This document shows positions 27,789-38,638 of a stretch of DNA of 64,000 nt, in pieces. How positions within the stretch are numbered: position 1 is the stretch's first letter; each line of letters starts with the position of its first letter. Source of the DNA: Arthrobacter sp. ISL-5 (lineage in GTDB: Bacteria; Actinomycetota; Actinomycetes; Actinomycetales; Micrococcaceae); assembly GCF_018613835.1 (NCBI RefSeq), contig NZ_JAGGPM010000012.1, forward strand, positions 62,001 to 126,000, given 5' to 3'. The position numbers were made by a program, and so were the translations under genes. The notes below the pieces were generated by a model, which had not been told where the DNA came from, searched no databases, and was given only the letters and a program-made list of their open reading frames with translations.

Positions 27789-29239
27789 TCCGATCGCCCC
27801 GCCACAACGCCGGGCGATACTTCATTTCTTGGCCACCCAAAGATGCTGGCCACCCTCTTCTCCGTGGAAATGTGGGAGCGCTTCTCCTTCTACGGCATGC
27901 AGGGAATCCTGCTCTATTACATGTACTTCACGGCGGCCGAGGGCGGCCTCGGACTTGAGCAGGGCCTGGCCGCCGGCCTCGTCGGCGCCTACGGCGGAGG
28001 GGTCTACCTGTCCACCATCCTCGGTGCCTGGCTTGGGACCGGCTGTTCGGTTCCGAACGGGTGCTCTTCGGCTCCGCCATCCTGATCATGTGCGGGCACA
28101 TCGCCCTGGCACTGGTGCCGGGAATCCCGGGGCTGATCGCCGGGCTGGTGCTGGTGGGGGTCGGCTCTGGCGGCCTAAAGGCCAACGCCACCGCCCTCGT
28201 TGGCACGCTGTACGGCGAGAAGGATGACCGCCGCGACGCGGGCTTCTCCATCTTCTATATGGGCATCAACCTGGGCGGGCTGATCGGCCCGCTGGTCACC
28301 GGCTGGCTGCAGCAAGAAAACGGGTTCCACTGGGGCTTCGGTGCTGCCGCCGTCGGCATGGCCCTGGGCCTGGTGATCTATGCGCTGGGCCGCAAGAAGC
28401 TCCCGGAGGAGGCGCACCGGGTGCCCAGCCCGCTGCCCGCCGGGCAGCGCTCCCGGTGCGGGCTCATTTTCCTCGGCATCGGCGCCGCCCTTGCACTGCT
28501 CCTCGCCACGGGCATGGTGAACGCGGACAACCTCGCCATGACCGTGGCCTACGCCGCGATCGGCGCTTCCATCCTCTACTTCGTCCTGATCTTCGCCAGC
28601 AAGAAGGTCACCGGGACCGAACGCAAGCGCGTGGCCGCCTTCATCCCGCTGTACATTGCCTCCGCGGCTTTCTGGGCCCTGTTCCAGCAGCAGTTCACGT
28701 TCATCGCCGTGTACTCCGAGGAAAAGCTGGACCGCAACCTGTTCGGCTGGGAAATGCCGGCTGCCTGGGTGCAGTCCATCAACCCGGTGTTCATCATCAT
28801 CTTCGCCGGGGTCATGGCCGCTCTCTGGACACGGCTCGGCTCCCGGCAGCCCGGCTCGCCCCTCAAGTTCGCGATCGGCCTGTTCGTGATGGGCTTGGCA
28901 TTCCTGGCGTTCATTCCGCTCGCCGGGGAAGGAAAGACGCCCCTGCTGGCCCTCGTGGGGATCCTGTTCCTGTTCACCCTCGCCGAACTGTTCCTCTCCC
29001 CCATCGGCCTGTCCGTGACCACCAAGCTCGCACCGCAGACCTTCCACACCCAGATGGTGGCCCTGTTCTTCCTGTCGGTCTCGCTCGGCACCACGCTGGC
29101 GGGCATCCTGGCCGGGCTGTACAACCCCGACGAGGAACTTCCGTACTTCGTCGGCATCGGCGGCACCGGCATGCTGCTGGCTGTTGGCCTGGCCGCCGCG
29201 TCGCCGGCTATCAGGAAGTTGATGAGCGGCGTACGCTGA
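27771..29239 (+). pseudogene. POT-family peptide transporter with a one-base frameshift
   Basis: Proton-dependent di-/tripeptide importer family (POT/PTR). The first frame (27771-28085) carries E33-MWERFSFYG and the first helices; the rest (28061-29239) continues in another frame with FKSNI-like GLKANATALVGTLYGEKDDRRD and about ten further helices. At 28032-28040 the bases read CTTGGGACC where CTTGnGGACCGG would restore the expected AWLxDRLFGSERVLFG. One missing base thus splits an otherwise intact 489-residue protein of normal family length. A real inactivating mutation or an assembly error; both fit. Confidence 0.85.
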
Positions 29240-29243
29240 CCGC

Positions 29244-30110
29244 GTGCACCCCGTGACACGCCTCCCTGTTGAGCGGCGCCTCTACGCCCCGGCGCCCGGT
29301 GAGGCATCCGACGTCGAACTCCTGCCGGCGGGCGACGTCACCGACGGCGTGGTGCGGGTGGGCGGCACCGTCCGCCGCCCGCACCAGCCGCAAAGCTACG
29401 CCGTGGCCGACTACCTCGACTGGCTGGAGGACGCCGGGTTCGAGGGCACGCCAAGGTTCCTGGGCCGGGACGAGGCCGGCCGGGATGTCCTCACGTTCGT
29501 CCCGGGCGAGTGCGCCGGGGCCGTGCCGGAACCGTGGGCGCAGTCCGAGGAGCTGCTGCGCTCCGTGGCGCTGCTGGTGCGCCGCCTGCACGAGGCGTCG
29601 GCGGGCTTTGTGCCGTCCCGGCATCCGTTTCCGCCGCATTTGTTTCCGCCTGGGCCGGTCCGCAAGGATCGGGGCGAACTGGTCTGCCATCTCGATGTGA
29701 CCCCGCAGAACGTGGTTGTCCGCGGCGGCCGGGCTGTGGGCCTCATAGACTTCGACCTCGCCGGGCCAAGCACCGGCTTCAAGGATTCCTTCAACACCGC
29801 GATGCACTGGGTGCCGTTGCGGGACCCGACGGACGCCTGGGCCGGCTGGGAAGCCGTGGATCCGTTCCGGCGCCTGCGGATTTTCGCCGACGCCTCCGGG
29901 TGGACGGAAGACGAACGACGGCGGCTTCCGCAGTTCGGCGCGGAGGCCGCCAGGCTCTCGCACGACCGCATGGCGCACAACGCCCGCACTATCGGAGGTG
30001 GCTGGGCGCGGATGTGGGCCGACGGTGTGGGCGGCCTGATCCGCCGCCGCGGCCGCTGGCTGGAAGACAACACGCCGCGGCTGGTCGAAGCGCTGACGGT
30101 GAGGCGCTGA
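29244..30110 (+). CDS. Phosphotransferase (APH-type) family protein
   Basis: A 288-residue kinase-fold protein of the aminoglycoside/choline phosphotransferase superfamily. It has the catalytic loop CHLDVTPQNVV (HxDxxxxN) near residue 150, and the metal-binding GLIDFDLAGP 12-20 residues later. GTG 29244 begins four bases after the transporter stop. The N-terminal lobe lacks a clear glycine-rich loop, as is common in this group. The substrate could be a small metabolite or an antibiotic; nothing in the neighbourhood decides. Confidence 0.82.
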   Translation: MHPVTRLPVERRLYAPAPGEASDVELLPAGDVTDGVVRVGGTVRRPHQPQSYAVADYLDWLEDAGFEGTPRFLGRDEAGRDVLTFVPGECAGAVPEPWAQSEELLRSVALLVRRLHEASAGFVPSRHPFPPHLFPPGPVRKDRGELVCHLDVTPQNVVVRGGRAVGLIDFDLAGPSTGFKDSFNTAMHWVPLRDPTDAWAGWEAVDPFRRLRIFADASGWTEDERRRLPQFGAEAARLSHDRMAHNARTIGGGWARMWADGVGGLIRRRGRWLEDNTPRLVEALTVRR

Positions 30111-30122
30111 CGGGCTAGGCGC

Positions 30123-30176
30123 CAGAAGGTGCCGGTCAGAAGGTGCCGGTCAGAGTTGCCGGTCAGAAGGTGCCGG
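30123..30176. repeat. Tandem copies of a gene's 3' end
   Basis: CAGAAGGTGCCGGT occurs at 30123-30136 and 30137-30150; a 13-base variant follows at 30151-30163 and a fourth partial copy at 30164-30176. The last copy holds the stop codon of the minus-strand DUF4190 gene, so the end of the gene (Gly-Thr-Phe-stop) was copied downstream. Confidence 0.8.
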
Positions 30177-30753
30177 AGGACGTGGTGGAGAGGCCCGCCA
30201 GAAGCAGCGCAAAAACAACGATCACCAGAATGGTCAGGGCGATACCGATGTACCCCATTACGAGGCCCGCAATGGCGAAGCCCCGGCCCGACGGTTCGCG
30301 CCGCAGGGCCATGTGGCCCAGGATGACTGCCGCCACCTGCGGCAGGAGGAAAACACCGAATCCCACGAATACCGCAATCCCGCAGCACAGGCTGGCGATG
30401 CTGAGGTTCTTCGGCGCGGCGGCCATGCCGTAGTAGGAAGGCTGGCCGTAGGGGCTGCCGTATTGTCCAGCGTATTGCCCCGGCTGGCCGTAAGGGCTGG
30501 CAGGTTGGGCGTAGGGGCTGCCGGGCTGCGAGTAGGGACTGCCGTACCCTTCCCCGGCCCGATCATGCTGCCGGCCCGGCTCGCTGTACTGCTGACCGTA
30601 TTGCTGACCGTATTGCTGCCCATACTGCTCGCCCGGCGGCGTGTAGAGCGGCGGCGCCGGGATATCCGATCCCTGCGGCGGAATATACGACGGCGGCTGG
30701 TAGCCGTCAGGTGTTGGGTCGCCGCCCGTCCCGGCGGGGCGCTGCTCAGTCAT
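30163..30753 (-). CDS. DUF4190 membrane protein with Tyr/Gln-rich head
   Basis: A 196-residue protein. The N-terminal 115 residues are Pro/Gly/Tyr/Gln-rich and repetitive (EQYGQQ and YGQP units), typical of an extracytoplasmic or disordered head. The C-terminal part has two membrane helices (about 122-150 and 165-190) around a GHMALRREPSGRG-type loop, the DUF4190 signature. ATG 30753 has GAGGGG upstream. The function of DUF4190 is unknown. Its stop sits inside a tandem duplication. Confidence 0.8.
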   Translation of the reverse strand: MTEQRPAGTGGDPTPDGYQPPSYIPPQGSDIPAPPLYTPPGEQYGQQYGQQYGQQYSEPGRQHDRAGEGYGSPYSQPGSPYAQPASPYGQPGQYAGQYGSPYGQPSYYGMAAAPKNLSIASLCCGIAVFVGFGVFLLPQVAAVILGHMALRREPSGRGFAIAGLVMGYIGIALTILVIVVFALLLAGLSTTSSGTF

Positions 30754-30859
30754 GGAAATCCCCTCATTAAGTCCTGAACAAAACACTACCGCCGCACAGG
30801 GCTTTTTATTCCTCCCGCGTTAGCGGCGGCATGTGTTGCGAAAGGCCCCCAGCCCGGCT

Positions 30860-31912
30860 CTATTTGGGCAGCAACTCCCACAGCAGCCACAGGGGCGGGG
30901 CAAGCAGCACCATAGAGACGAGGCCGGCGATCAGGGCCATCCCGACGGAGCGAAGCACAGGCCTGGACTGATGCTCCCGGCCCAGAGAGTAGCGGTCCAG
31001 AGAGTGTTGGCGCAGGGAGTATTGGCGGAGGGAATATTGGCCACGGGACCCGGGTCGCTGCGGCGGCGGAAAAGCCGGCCGGGCCGTTGACGGGCGGACT
31101 GACGGCAGAACAGTTGACGGCAGGACGGTGGCGTGCCGAAAGGCGGAGTTCCGGAGGGCGACGTGCCGCGGCGCGGAAGATCGGGCAGCTGATGAGCCGG
31201 CAGCCGGCGGCTGGGTGGTTGACGCACGGGGAGCCGCCGAATCTGGGGCATCCGGACGGGCTCCCGCGTTCTTCGCCACGGCAATCCTCCCGGGACGGCC
31301 CCCGAGGCCGGTTGCCTCCGGCACGTGGGGCCGGGTCAGAAGCCGGCCGAGCTGGGCATAGAGCTCCACAACGGCCTGGGGATCCAGCACAGCCGGCATT
31401 CCGGCCACCGCTGCCACCACGTTGTCGATTCCATGGACTTCAATACCCGAGGCGGTGGTTCCGGACAGGCCGGGCTGCCCGGCCATGCAGATCAGGGAAC
31501 GGACGAAGCGCCGCCGGGGCGCCGGAAGCAGGGCGGCCACAGCAGCGGCCTGCCCCAGGGCAACTTCGATGGCCGGGTGCCGTGCATAGCCGTTCTGGCG
31601 CAGCACTCCGTCAGTGACCTCCACCTTGCCGGTCCAGCTCTTGGCTCCGAGCACGATCACGCCACCGGGGCCCACCAGCACGTGATCCAGACGGGCCAGC
31701 GGCCGACCGGGCCAGTGGACGTCATGCAGGAGGAACCAACCCCGCGGAACCAGCTCTCCAAGCCTGGCCGCCATCAGCTGATCGCAGCCCGGACCCGCAC
31801 CGACGCGACCTGACCCCGGGGCGTGTTCCGCCCGGTCAAGGTCGCGCTTCAGCCGCGCAATCCGCTCTGAGGCCAGCCGCGTCCGCTCGAATGCGCCATC
31901 TGCAGCCCCCAT
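30860..31912 (-). CDS. NERD-domain protein with repeat tail and membrane anchor
   Basis: A 350-residue protein. The N-terminal half is a NERD nuclease-related domain (WFLLHDVHWPGRPLARLDHVLV, GPGGVIVLGAKSWTGKV). A low-complexity Ser/Ala/Arg/Pro linker (about 205-300) follows, with repeats VLPS and QYSLR-like units at about 293-318, then one C-terminal transmembrane helix (about 325-347). NERD catalysis is not demonstrated for most members. The start is GTG/ATG at 31912 by ORF length only. Neighbours give no clue. Confidence 0.75.
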   Translation of the reverse strand: MGAADGAFERTRLASERIARLKRDLDRAEHAPGSGRVGAGPGCDQLMAARLGELVPRGWFLLHDVHWPGRPLARLDHVLVGPGGVIVLGAKSWTGKVEVTDGVLRQNGYARHPAIEVALGQAAAVAALLPAPRRRFVRSLICMAGQPGLSGTTASGIEVHGIDNVVAAVAGMPAVLDPQAVVELYAQLGRLLTRPHVPEATGLGGRPGRIAVAKNAGARPDAPDSAAPRASTTQPPAAGSSAARSSAPRHVALRNSAFRHATVLPSTVLPSVRPSTARPAFPPPQRPGSRGQYSLRQYSLRQHSLDRYSLGREHQSRPVLRSVGMALIAGLVSMVLLAPPLWLLWELLPK

Positions 31913-32234
31913 GAGTCCCCCTCAGTTCTTCGCCTTCCGAACGGCGGCCGCGCTTCCGGGCAATCGCCGCCCCGAAAGCCAGATGCGCCCTGCCGCGCTG
32001 CGCGCGCCGGGCGCGGCCGGCGCTCTCCACGCGGCCGCGCGCCCGCCGTCGTCGTTGATGTTGAAGGTAGCAGTCCCCTAATCGGCCGGTATATAGGTAC
32101 TTTTTGGCCCCTGTACTCAGTTTTGGACCAAAAAAGTCCAAGTAGTCAGCCCGATTTGGAGACATCCGGCGTCACAGGGACCGGATTTCGGACATGTCGT
32201 GTTGCGCCCCGCCGCCGTCTGGCATGCTGGTGCC
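31913..32234. other. Divergent intergenic region, NERD gene / pgm
   Basis: About 320 bases without a supported gene. It contains an AT-rich patch (about 32050-32150) with a short inverted repeat TTGGAC/GTCCAA at about 32134-32152, unlike the GC-rich flanks. Promoters for the two divergent genes should lie here, but no pair of hexamers is convincing. Confidence 0.4.
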
Positions 32235-33873
<1,639 letters not shown>

Positions 33874-33884
<11 letters not shown>

Positions 33885-34356
33885 GCTCCCACAGCTCGAG
33901 GATGCGCCGGATGGTGTGGTTGCCATCCGGCGCCATGTCCACGAGCGCTATTTGGTCAAGAACGACGGCGTCGCCCCGGTGCACGCGCCTGTCGCCGTGA
34001 TGCGACACATGGGGGCGGAAGTTCCGCCGCGTGTATTGCGGGCTGGCGACGCGTCCGGAGACTTGCTGCACGGCCTGCACTAGGGAATCATGCAGCATCT
34101 GGAGTGCCGGGTCAGTCTCGACGAGGCTGACCGGAACGGACCCCTGGCGCCCGAAGCGGTCCTCCCCGCCGACGGCCAGGACCGTGCCCAGCGCCTGCTT
34201 GGCCGGCATTTCGGCGAGTGCCGCGAACCGGGCTGCGTCGCCGTCGTTCCCGACGTCGAACCGCACCAGCGTAACGTGCAGCGGCCAGTCGCTTCGCAGG
34301 AATTCCTGGCCCACCGCCACGGGTTCGATGAACGCGACCATGATGAGGTTCCGCAT
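33874..34356 (-). CDS. 2'-5' RNA ligase / cyclic phosphodiesterase-like protein
   Basis: A 160-residue member of the 2H phosphodiesterase fold. Two HxT/S-type motifs are seen: HVTLVRF (about 27-33) and HVSHHG (about 115-120). Such proteins open 2',3'-cyclic phosphates or ligate tRNA halves in vitro. The ATG 34356 fits the family start MRNLIMVAF. The gene ends by overlapping pgm by 11 bases in the convergent direction; few cells tolerate tail overlaps without a role, but no RNA target is evident. Confidence 0.72.
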
Positions 34357-34543
34357 ACCCCAAGTTTGGCACCGGCCACCCGCCCAGCCGGGGCTGAACA
34401 GGACTAATATTGGAATTGGCCCGGATGCTTGCCGTGCAGTTCTGCTGCAGAAATGCTGTCCCGAATGCCTCCGGAATGTCCCCCATATTGCCGGAGGCAT
34501 TCTGCGCCGTGACCATTTTGCGAGCCGGAACCCTTTTTCGGGA

Positions 34544-35149
34544 TCAGACGGTGCGGACGACGTCCTCGTAGGCGAACTTCGGCTTCACATCGCCCCAGGC
34601 GCCGGCTGCGGGCTGGCCTATGTTGACCACGAGGAAACTCTTCTGGTCGCCGGCCGGGAAGAACTCGGCGTCAATGGCGGCAAAGTCCGCGCCCGTCATG
34701 GGACCCGCGGCGAAGCCGAGCGAACGCACAGCGAGGATGAAGTATCCGGCTTGCAAGTGGGCGTTGTTGTTGCCCGTGGAAGTCGCGAGGTCCGGTGAGG
34801 CGTCGTACATGGCCTTCGGTGCGTTGTAGCCGGGCAGGAAGTTGTCCCACTGCTCCTGCCAGGAGGTGTCGTAGCTGAGGACCGCCACGAGGGGCGCGGA
34901 AGCAGTCTTGGCCCGGTTCCCGGATGACAGCGCGTCCACGAGCTTGGCGCGGGCTTCCGACGAGCGCACGTAGGTGACGCGCAGGGGCTGGGAGTTGAAG
35001 GCTGTGGGGCCGAACTTGGTCAGTTCATAGATGGCGCGGGCCTGCTGCTCGGTGACCTCGCCGGTGAAGGCGTTGGCTGTGCGGGCTTCGGCGAAGATCG
35101 CGTCCACGGCGGCGGAATCGATAACGGCTTCTTCATGGGCGATTGTCAT
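34544..35149 (-). CDS. Nitroreductase-family protein, RutE/HadB-like
   Basis: A 201-residue FMN-type nitroreductase fold protein most like malonic semialdehyde reductase RutE. It has the segments FTGEVTEQQARAIYELTKFGPTAFNSQPLR, APLVAVLSYD and KSFLVVNIG, the usual order. ATG 35149 has AAGGGA upstream. A uracil/xanthine permease is transcribed divergently 312 bases away, which fits a pyrimidine-use connection; the rest of the rut pathway is not in the window. Confidence 0.82.
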   Translation of the reverse strand: MTIAHEEAVIDSAAVDAIFAEARTANAFTGEVTEQQARAIYELTKFGPTAFNSQPLRVTYVRSSEARAKLVDALSSGNRAKTASAPLVAVLSYDTSWQEQWDNFLPGYNAPKAMYDASPDLATSTGNNNAHLQAGYFILAVRSLGFAAGPMTGADFAAIDAEFFPAGDQKSFLVVNIGQPAAGAWGDVKPKFAYEDVVRTV

Positions 35150-35461
35150 TCGGGTCCCTTTCACTTGGCCGCCGTCCCTGCCGGGACGGTCGGGCAGTCC
35201 TGCTTTCCATGGTTTCAACTTCGTGCGCGGGCGTCCTCTTCCCGTGACGGACCGTTACGGAGCGTGACCTTTCGCACACGCGCTCTCGCGCCGTGCGGGT
35301 GCACCGTGCGGGTGCACCGGCCCTTCCGCGCTGGCCCTCCTGCAGCCCGCGCATTCGCCCTCTCGCATTGGCCCTCCTGCGCCGGGCCGCAGCGCGGTAT
35401 TGTTGCACCGAAAGATCCCAGCCCCCGACAGTGCGGCTACCCCCTCTGAAAGGCCCCGGCA
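35150..35461. other. Divergent intergenic region with a 13-bp tandem repeat
   Basis: 312 bases between the nitroreductase and the permease. It contains GTGCGGGTGCACC twice in tandem (35293-35305 and 35306-35318) and a further GCCCTCCTGC-type repeat. These could bind a shared regulator. No promoter hexamers are certain. Confidence 0.5.
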
Positions 35462-36823
35462 ATGAGCATGCTCGGAACCAAATGGAAGCTGCACGGCAAC
35501 GGCAAAGCCGTCCGCCCGGGCGAAGTGGTGGCGCCGGGTGAACGGCTCACCTGGCCACTGACCATCGGCGTTGGCATGCAGCACGTGGTGGCCATGTTCG
35601 GTGCCACATTCCTGGTGCCCATCATTACCGGAATGCCGCCAGCCACCACGCTCTTCTTCTCGGGCATCGGCACGCTCCTGTTCCTGGTAATCACCCAGGG
35701 GCGCGTGCCCAGCTACCTCGGATCGAGCTTTGCGTTCATCGCGCCCATCATGGCGTCCCAGCAGCAGTACGGCGTGGCCGGAGCGCTGGGCGGCGTGGTG
35801 CTGGCCGGCGTCGGGCTTGCCGTGATCGGTGCGATCGTGCAGAAATTCGGCGCGGGCTGGATCAACCGGCTAATGCCGCCCATCGTCACCGGTGCCATCG
35901 TGGCCCTGATCGGCCTCAACCTCGCACCGGCCGCCAAGACCAACTTCGACGCCGCGCCCGTGACCGCGCTCATCACGCTGGTGACCATCATCCTGGTGAG
36001 CGTGCTGTTCCGCGGGATCGTGGGCCGCCTGAGCATCCTCGTGGGCGTGGTGGTGGGCTACCTCGCGGCCATGATCCGCGGCGAGGTGAGCTACGCCAAG
36101 ATGGACGCGGCCCCGTGGGTCGGGCTGCCCCACTTCCAGACGCCCGAATTCCACCTCGGCGTGGTGGGCCTCTTCGTTCCCGTGGTGCTGGTGCTCGTGG
36201 CCGAGAACATCGGGCACGTGAAGTCCGTGTCCGCCATGACCGGCCAGAACCTGGACGGCGTCTCCGGCCGCGCCCTGATGGCCGACGGCGCGGCCACCGT
36301 GCTGGCCGGCTTCGGCGGCGGTTCCGGCACCACCACCTACGCGGAAAACATCGGCGTCATGGCTGCCACCAAGGTCTACTCCACCGCCGCGTATTGGGTG
36401 GCCGGCATCTTCGCCATTCTGCTCAGCTTTTCACCGAAATTCGGCGAGCTGATCGCCACCGTGCCCCCGGGGGTGCTGGGCGGCGCCGCCACCATGCTGT
36501 ACGGCATGATCGGCATCCTGGGCGTGAAGATCTGGGTCCAGAACAGGGTCAATTTCTCCAACCCCGTAAACCTGACCACCGCCGCCGTCGCCCTCATCAT
36601 CGGCATCGCGGACTACACCTGGACCATCGGCGACCTGAAGTTCACCGGCATCGCGCTGGGATCCGCCGCCGCCCTGGTGATCTACCACGGCATGAAGGCC
36701 ATCGCGAAGGCCCGCGGAACGGCAGCCGAACCGGAGGCCGAGGGGCCGGTGCAGCACAACCTGCCCCCGGCCGCCAAGGCAGCGATCAACGCGGCCGCCA
36801 AGCGGTCTTCCAAGAAGCGGTAG
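35462..36823 (+). CDS. Uracil/xanthine permease (NCS2 family)
   Basis: Proton-coupled nucleobase importer of 453 residues with about 12-14 hydrophobic segments. The family signature GGGSGTTTYAENIGVMAATKVYS-like stretch (about 285-300) and ENIGHVKSV are seen. The C-terminal tail is lysine/alanine-rich and cytoplasmic. Uracil is the best guess because of the adjacent RutE-like enzyme, but xanthine or uric acid transporters share these motifs. Confidence 0.88.
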   Translation: MSMLGTKWKLHGNGKAVRPGEVVAPGERLTWPLTIGVGMQHVVAMFGATFLVPIITGMPPATTLFFSGIGTLLFLVITQGRVPSYLGSSFAFIAPIMASQQQYGVAGALGGVVLAGVGLAVIGAIVQKFGAGWINRLMPPIVTGAIVALIGLNLAPAAKTNFDAAPVTALITLVTIILVSVLFRGIVGRLSILVGVVVGYLAAMIRGEVSYAKMDAAPWVGLPHFQTPEFHLGVVGLFVPVVLVLVAENIGHVKSVSAMTGQNLDGVSGRALMADGAATVLAGFGGGSGTTTYAENIGVMAATKVYSTAAYWVAGIFAILLSFSPKFGELIATVPPGVLGGAATMLYGMIGILGVKIWVQNRVNFSNPVNLTTAAVALIIGIADYTWTIGDLKFTGIALGSAAALVIYHGMKAIAKARGTAAEPEAEGPVQHNLPPAAKAAINAAAKRSSKKR

Positions 36824-36854
36824 GCCCAGACGGATTAGGGTTCCCGGCCCGCGG

Positions 36855-37403
36855 CTACCCGGCGTCGAACGTTTCGTCCTCGTCGTTGGGGGACTTTTCC
36901 TTCGGCAGGTCGTTGCCGCTGCCGTCCGGCAGCCCGGCGGCCTCCTGCCCCGGTTCCGAGGAGAACTGCCCGGAGCCCGGCTCGTCCGCATTGCCCTCAT
37001 CGATTTCGGCGTCCGCAGACGGCACCGCGGCATCATCTGAGCGGGCCCCGGGAGGAGCACCGGGATCGCGCGGAATGGGCGACCCCCCTGAGTCTTGGTC
37101 GAATCCCGCCCCGCCGCTGTCACCCTCTGCGTGGAGCTGCTCGTCGGTACCTCCGAAGCGGCCTGCCCCGGGCTCGCCGGCGCTGTCCTGGTCCTCTTCG
37201 GCGAAGTGGCTGAGGTTGGGGGTGCCGGTATCGAAGGTTTCGCCGTCCGGGCTGTTCTGGTTCAGGCCCGCGGCATCGAAATCCTCCTCCTCGCGGGGCT
37301 GGGCGAATTGCTGGGCATCTCCGCCGGTTTCCTGCTCCACGGTGGGCGTGCCGTAACCTCCCGCCACCTCTTCAGGGGCTGCGTGCTGGTTGTCCTGGCT
37401 CAT
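36855..37403 (-). CDS. Acidic, disordered hypothetical protein
   Basis: A 182-residue protein rich in Asp, Glu, Gly, Pro and Gln with no hydrophobic segment and no recognised domain. It has repeated short acidic/Gly-Pro units, so it is probably intrinsically disordered. ATG 37403 has a strong CCAGGAGG site eight to ten bases upstream, which supports a real gene despite its composition. It follows the SDR gene region on the same strand. Low-complexity stress-type proteins of this kind are common in Arthrobacter, role unknown. Confidence 0.65.
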   Translation of the reverse strand: MSQDNQHAAPEEVAGGYGTPTVEQETGGDAQQFAQPREEEDFDAAGLNQNSPDGETFDTGTPNLSHFAEEDQDSAGEPGAGRFGGTDEQLHAEGDSGGAGFDQDSGGSPIPRDPGAPPGARSDDAAVPSADAEIDEGNADEPGSGQFSSEPGQEAAGLPDGSGNDLPKEKSPNDEDETFDAG

Positions 37404-37415
37404 GTTTTTCCTCCT

Positions 37416-37443
37416 GGTTGGCTGGAAATGGTTGGCTGGAAAT
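37416..37443. repeat. Perfect 14-bp tandem duplication
   Basis: GGTTGGCTGGAAAT twice in direct succession in the leader of the acidic protein gene; a third degenerate unit follows. Confidence 0.8.
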
Positions 37444-37481
37444 TACTGGAAGTTGCTGATGGTCAAACCCCGGCGCCGCAG

Positions 37482-38381
37482 TCAGAGTCCCTTGCCGCCG
37501 GTGACCGGTACCACTGCCCCGGACATGTACGAACCTGCGTCGGATGCCAGCAGGACGTAGGCGGGGGCCAGCTCGGCGGGCTGACCTGCCCGCTGCAGGG
37601 GCGTGTCCTGGCCAAATTTGGGTAGCTTGTCAGGCCATTCGGTGGCCGGAATGAGCGGGGTCCAGATGGGGCCGGGCGCCACGGCGTTGACGCGGATTCC
37701 CTTGGGTCCGAGCTCCTGGGCGAGGGCCTTGGTGAAGGCGACCTGGGCTGCCTTGGTCATGGCGTAGTCAATGAGCCCCGGGGACGGGTTGAAGGCCTGG
37801 ATGGACGCCGTGGTGATGATGGACGCACCGGCCTTGAGGTGGGGCACAGCCGCGCGGGCAGTCCACAGCAGCGAGTACAGGTTGGTCTTGAAAACGCGGT
37901 CAAACTCTTCGGTGGGGAGCGATTCGAAGCTCTCCCGGTTTTTCTGGTAGGCAGCGTTCAACACCACCACATCCAGCCGGCCGAACTCCGCCACGGCGTC
38001 ATCCACCAACCTCGTGCTGAACTCCTCTGTCCGGCCGTCCCCGGCGAGGAGCAGCGCACGCCGGCCGGTCTTGCGGATCCATGCGGCGGTGTCCTGGGCG
38101 TCGTCCTCTTCCTCGGGAAGATAGGAGATGGCGACGTCGGCCCCCTCCCGGGCGAACGCGATGGCCACGGCCTTGCCGATCCCGGAATCGCCGCCCGTGA
38201 TGAGCGCCGCCTTGCCCTGCAGCGCGCCGCTGCCTTCGTAGCTCAGCTCGCCGTGGTCCGGCTGGGGATCCATCGGGGCAGTGAGGCCCGGCTGTTTCTG
38301 TTCTTGCTTCGGAAACGGCCCCGAGTGGTACGTCCCCCGGGGATCGGCGGGCTGGTCAGGCTGCTTCGCTGAATCACTCAT
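37482..38381 (-). CDS. SDR oxidoreductase, YghA-like
   Basis: A 299-residue classical short-chain dehydrogenase/reductase. An extra N-terminal stretch of about 45 residues (rich in Pro and Gln) precedes the Rossmann motif GGDSGIGKAVAIAF (about 62-75). The catalytic YAMTKAA (Tyr, Lys) and the VNAVAPGPIWTPL motif follow. YghA-like members are stress-induced in related genomes. ATG 38381 has a plausible start context. Cofactor preference is not shown by sequence. Confidence 0.85.
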   Translation of the reverse strand: MSDSAKQPDQPADPRGTYHSGPFPKQEQKQPGLTAPMDPQPDHGELSYEGSGALQGKAALITGGDSGIGKAVAIAFAREGADVAISYLPEEEDDAQDTAAWIRKTGRRALLLAGDGRTEEFSTRLVDDAVAEFGRLDVVVLNAAYQKNRESFESLPTEEFDRVFKTNLYSLLWTARAAVPHLKAGASIITTASIQAFNPSPGLIDYAMTKAAQVAFTKALAQELGPKGIRVNAVAPGPIWTPLIPATEWPDKLPKFGQDTPLQRAGQPAELAPAYVLLASDAGSYMSGAVVPVTGGKGL

Positions 38382-38638
38382 AGTCCACCTACTCAAAAGT
38401 GTCGGGCTACTAACAGTGCAGATCGTTCAGGGCCGGCACTACGGGCGGTAGGTGCAAGGTCCGTCCCCGCTCCGGCACGGCCGGCCGGTCCGGCTCTTCG
38501 AACCTAACGCAGGTTTGACGACCAAGTCCACCATCTGGACGAAAATAGACAGCAAACTTAGCAGTTGTTGAATTCGGCTAGGGTTGAGCCTAGGTTTGGA
38601 GCAAAAGAGGCAGCCGCGACGCCGATGGAGGAGGATGC

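Noticed and set aside
30971..31045. Repeats that resembled a CRISPR-like array
   Set aside because: They are in frame and encode the QYSLR-like repeats of the NERD protein; spacing is irregular and no cas genes exist here.
31836..32165. A 109-codon minus-strand frame upstream of pgm
   Set aside because: It overlaps the NERD gene start and has arginine-rich shadow composition.
38382..38638. Possible small gene between the SDR and DUF6328 genes
   Set aside because: No frame with a ribosome site or protein-like composition was found in the 257 bases.
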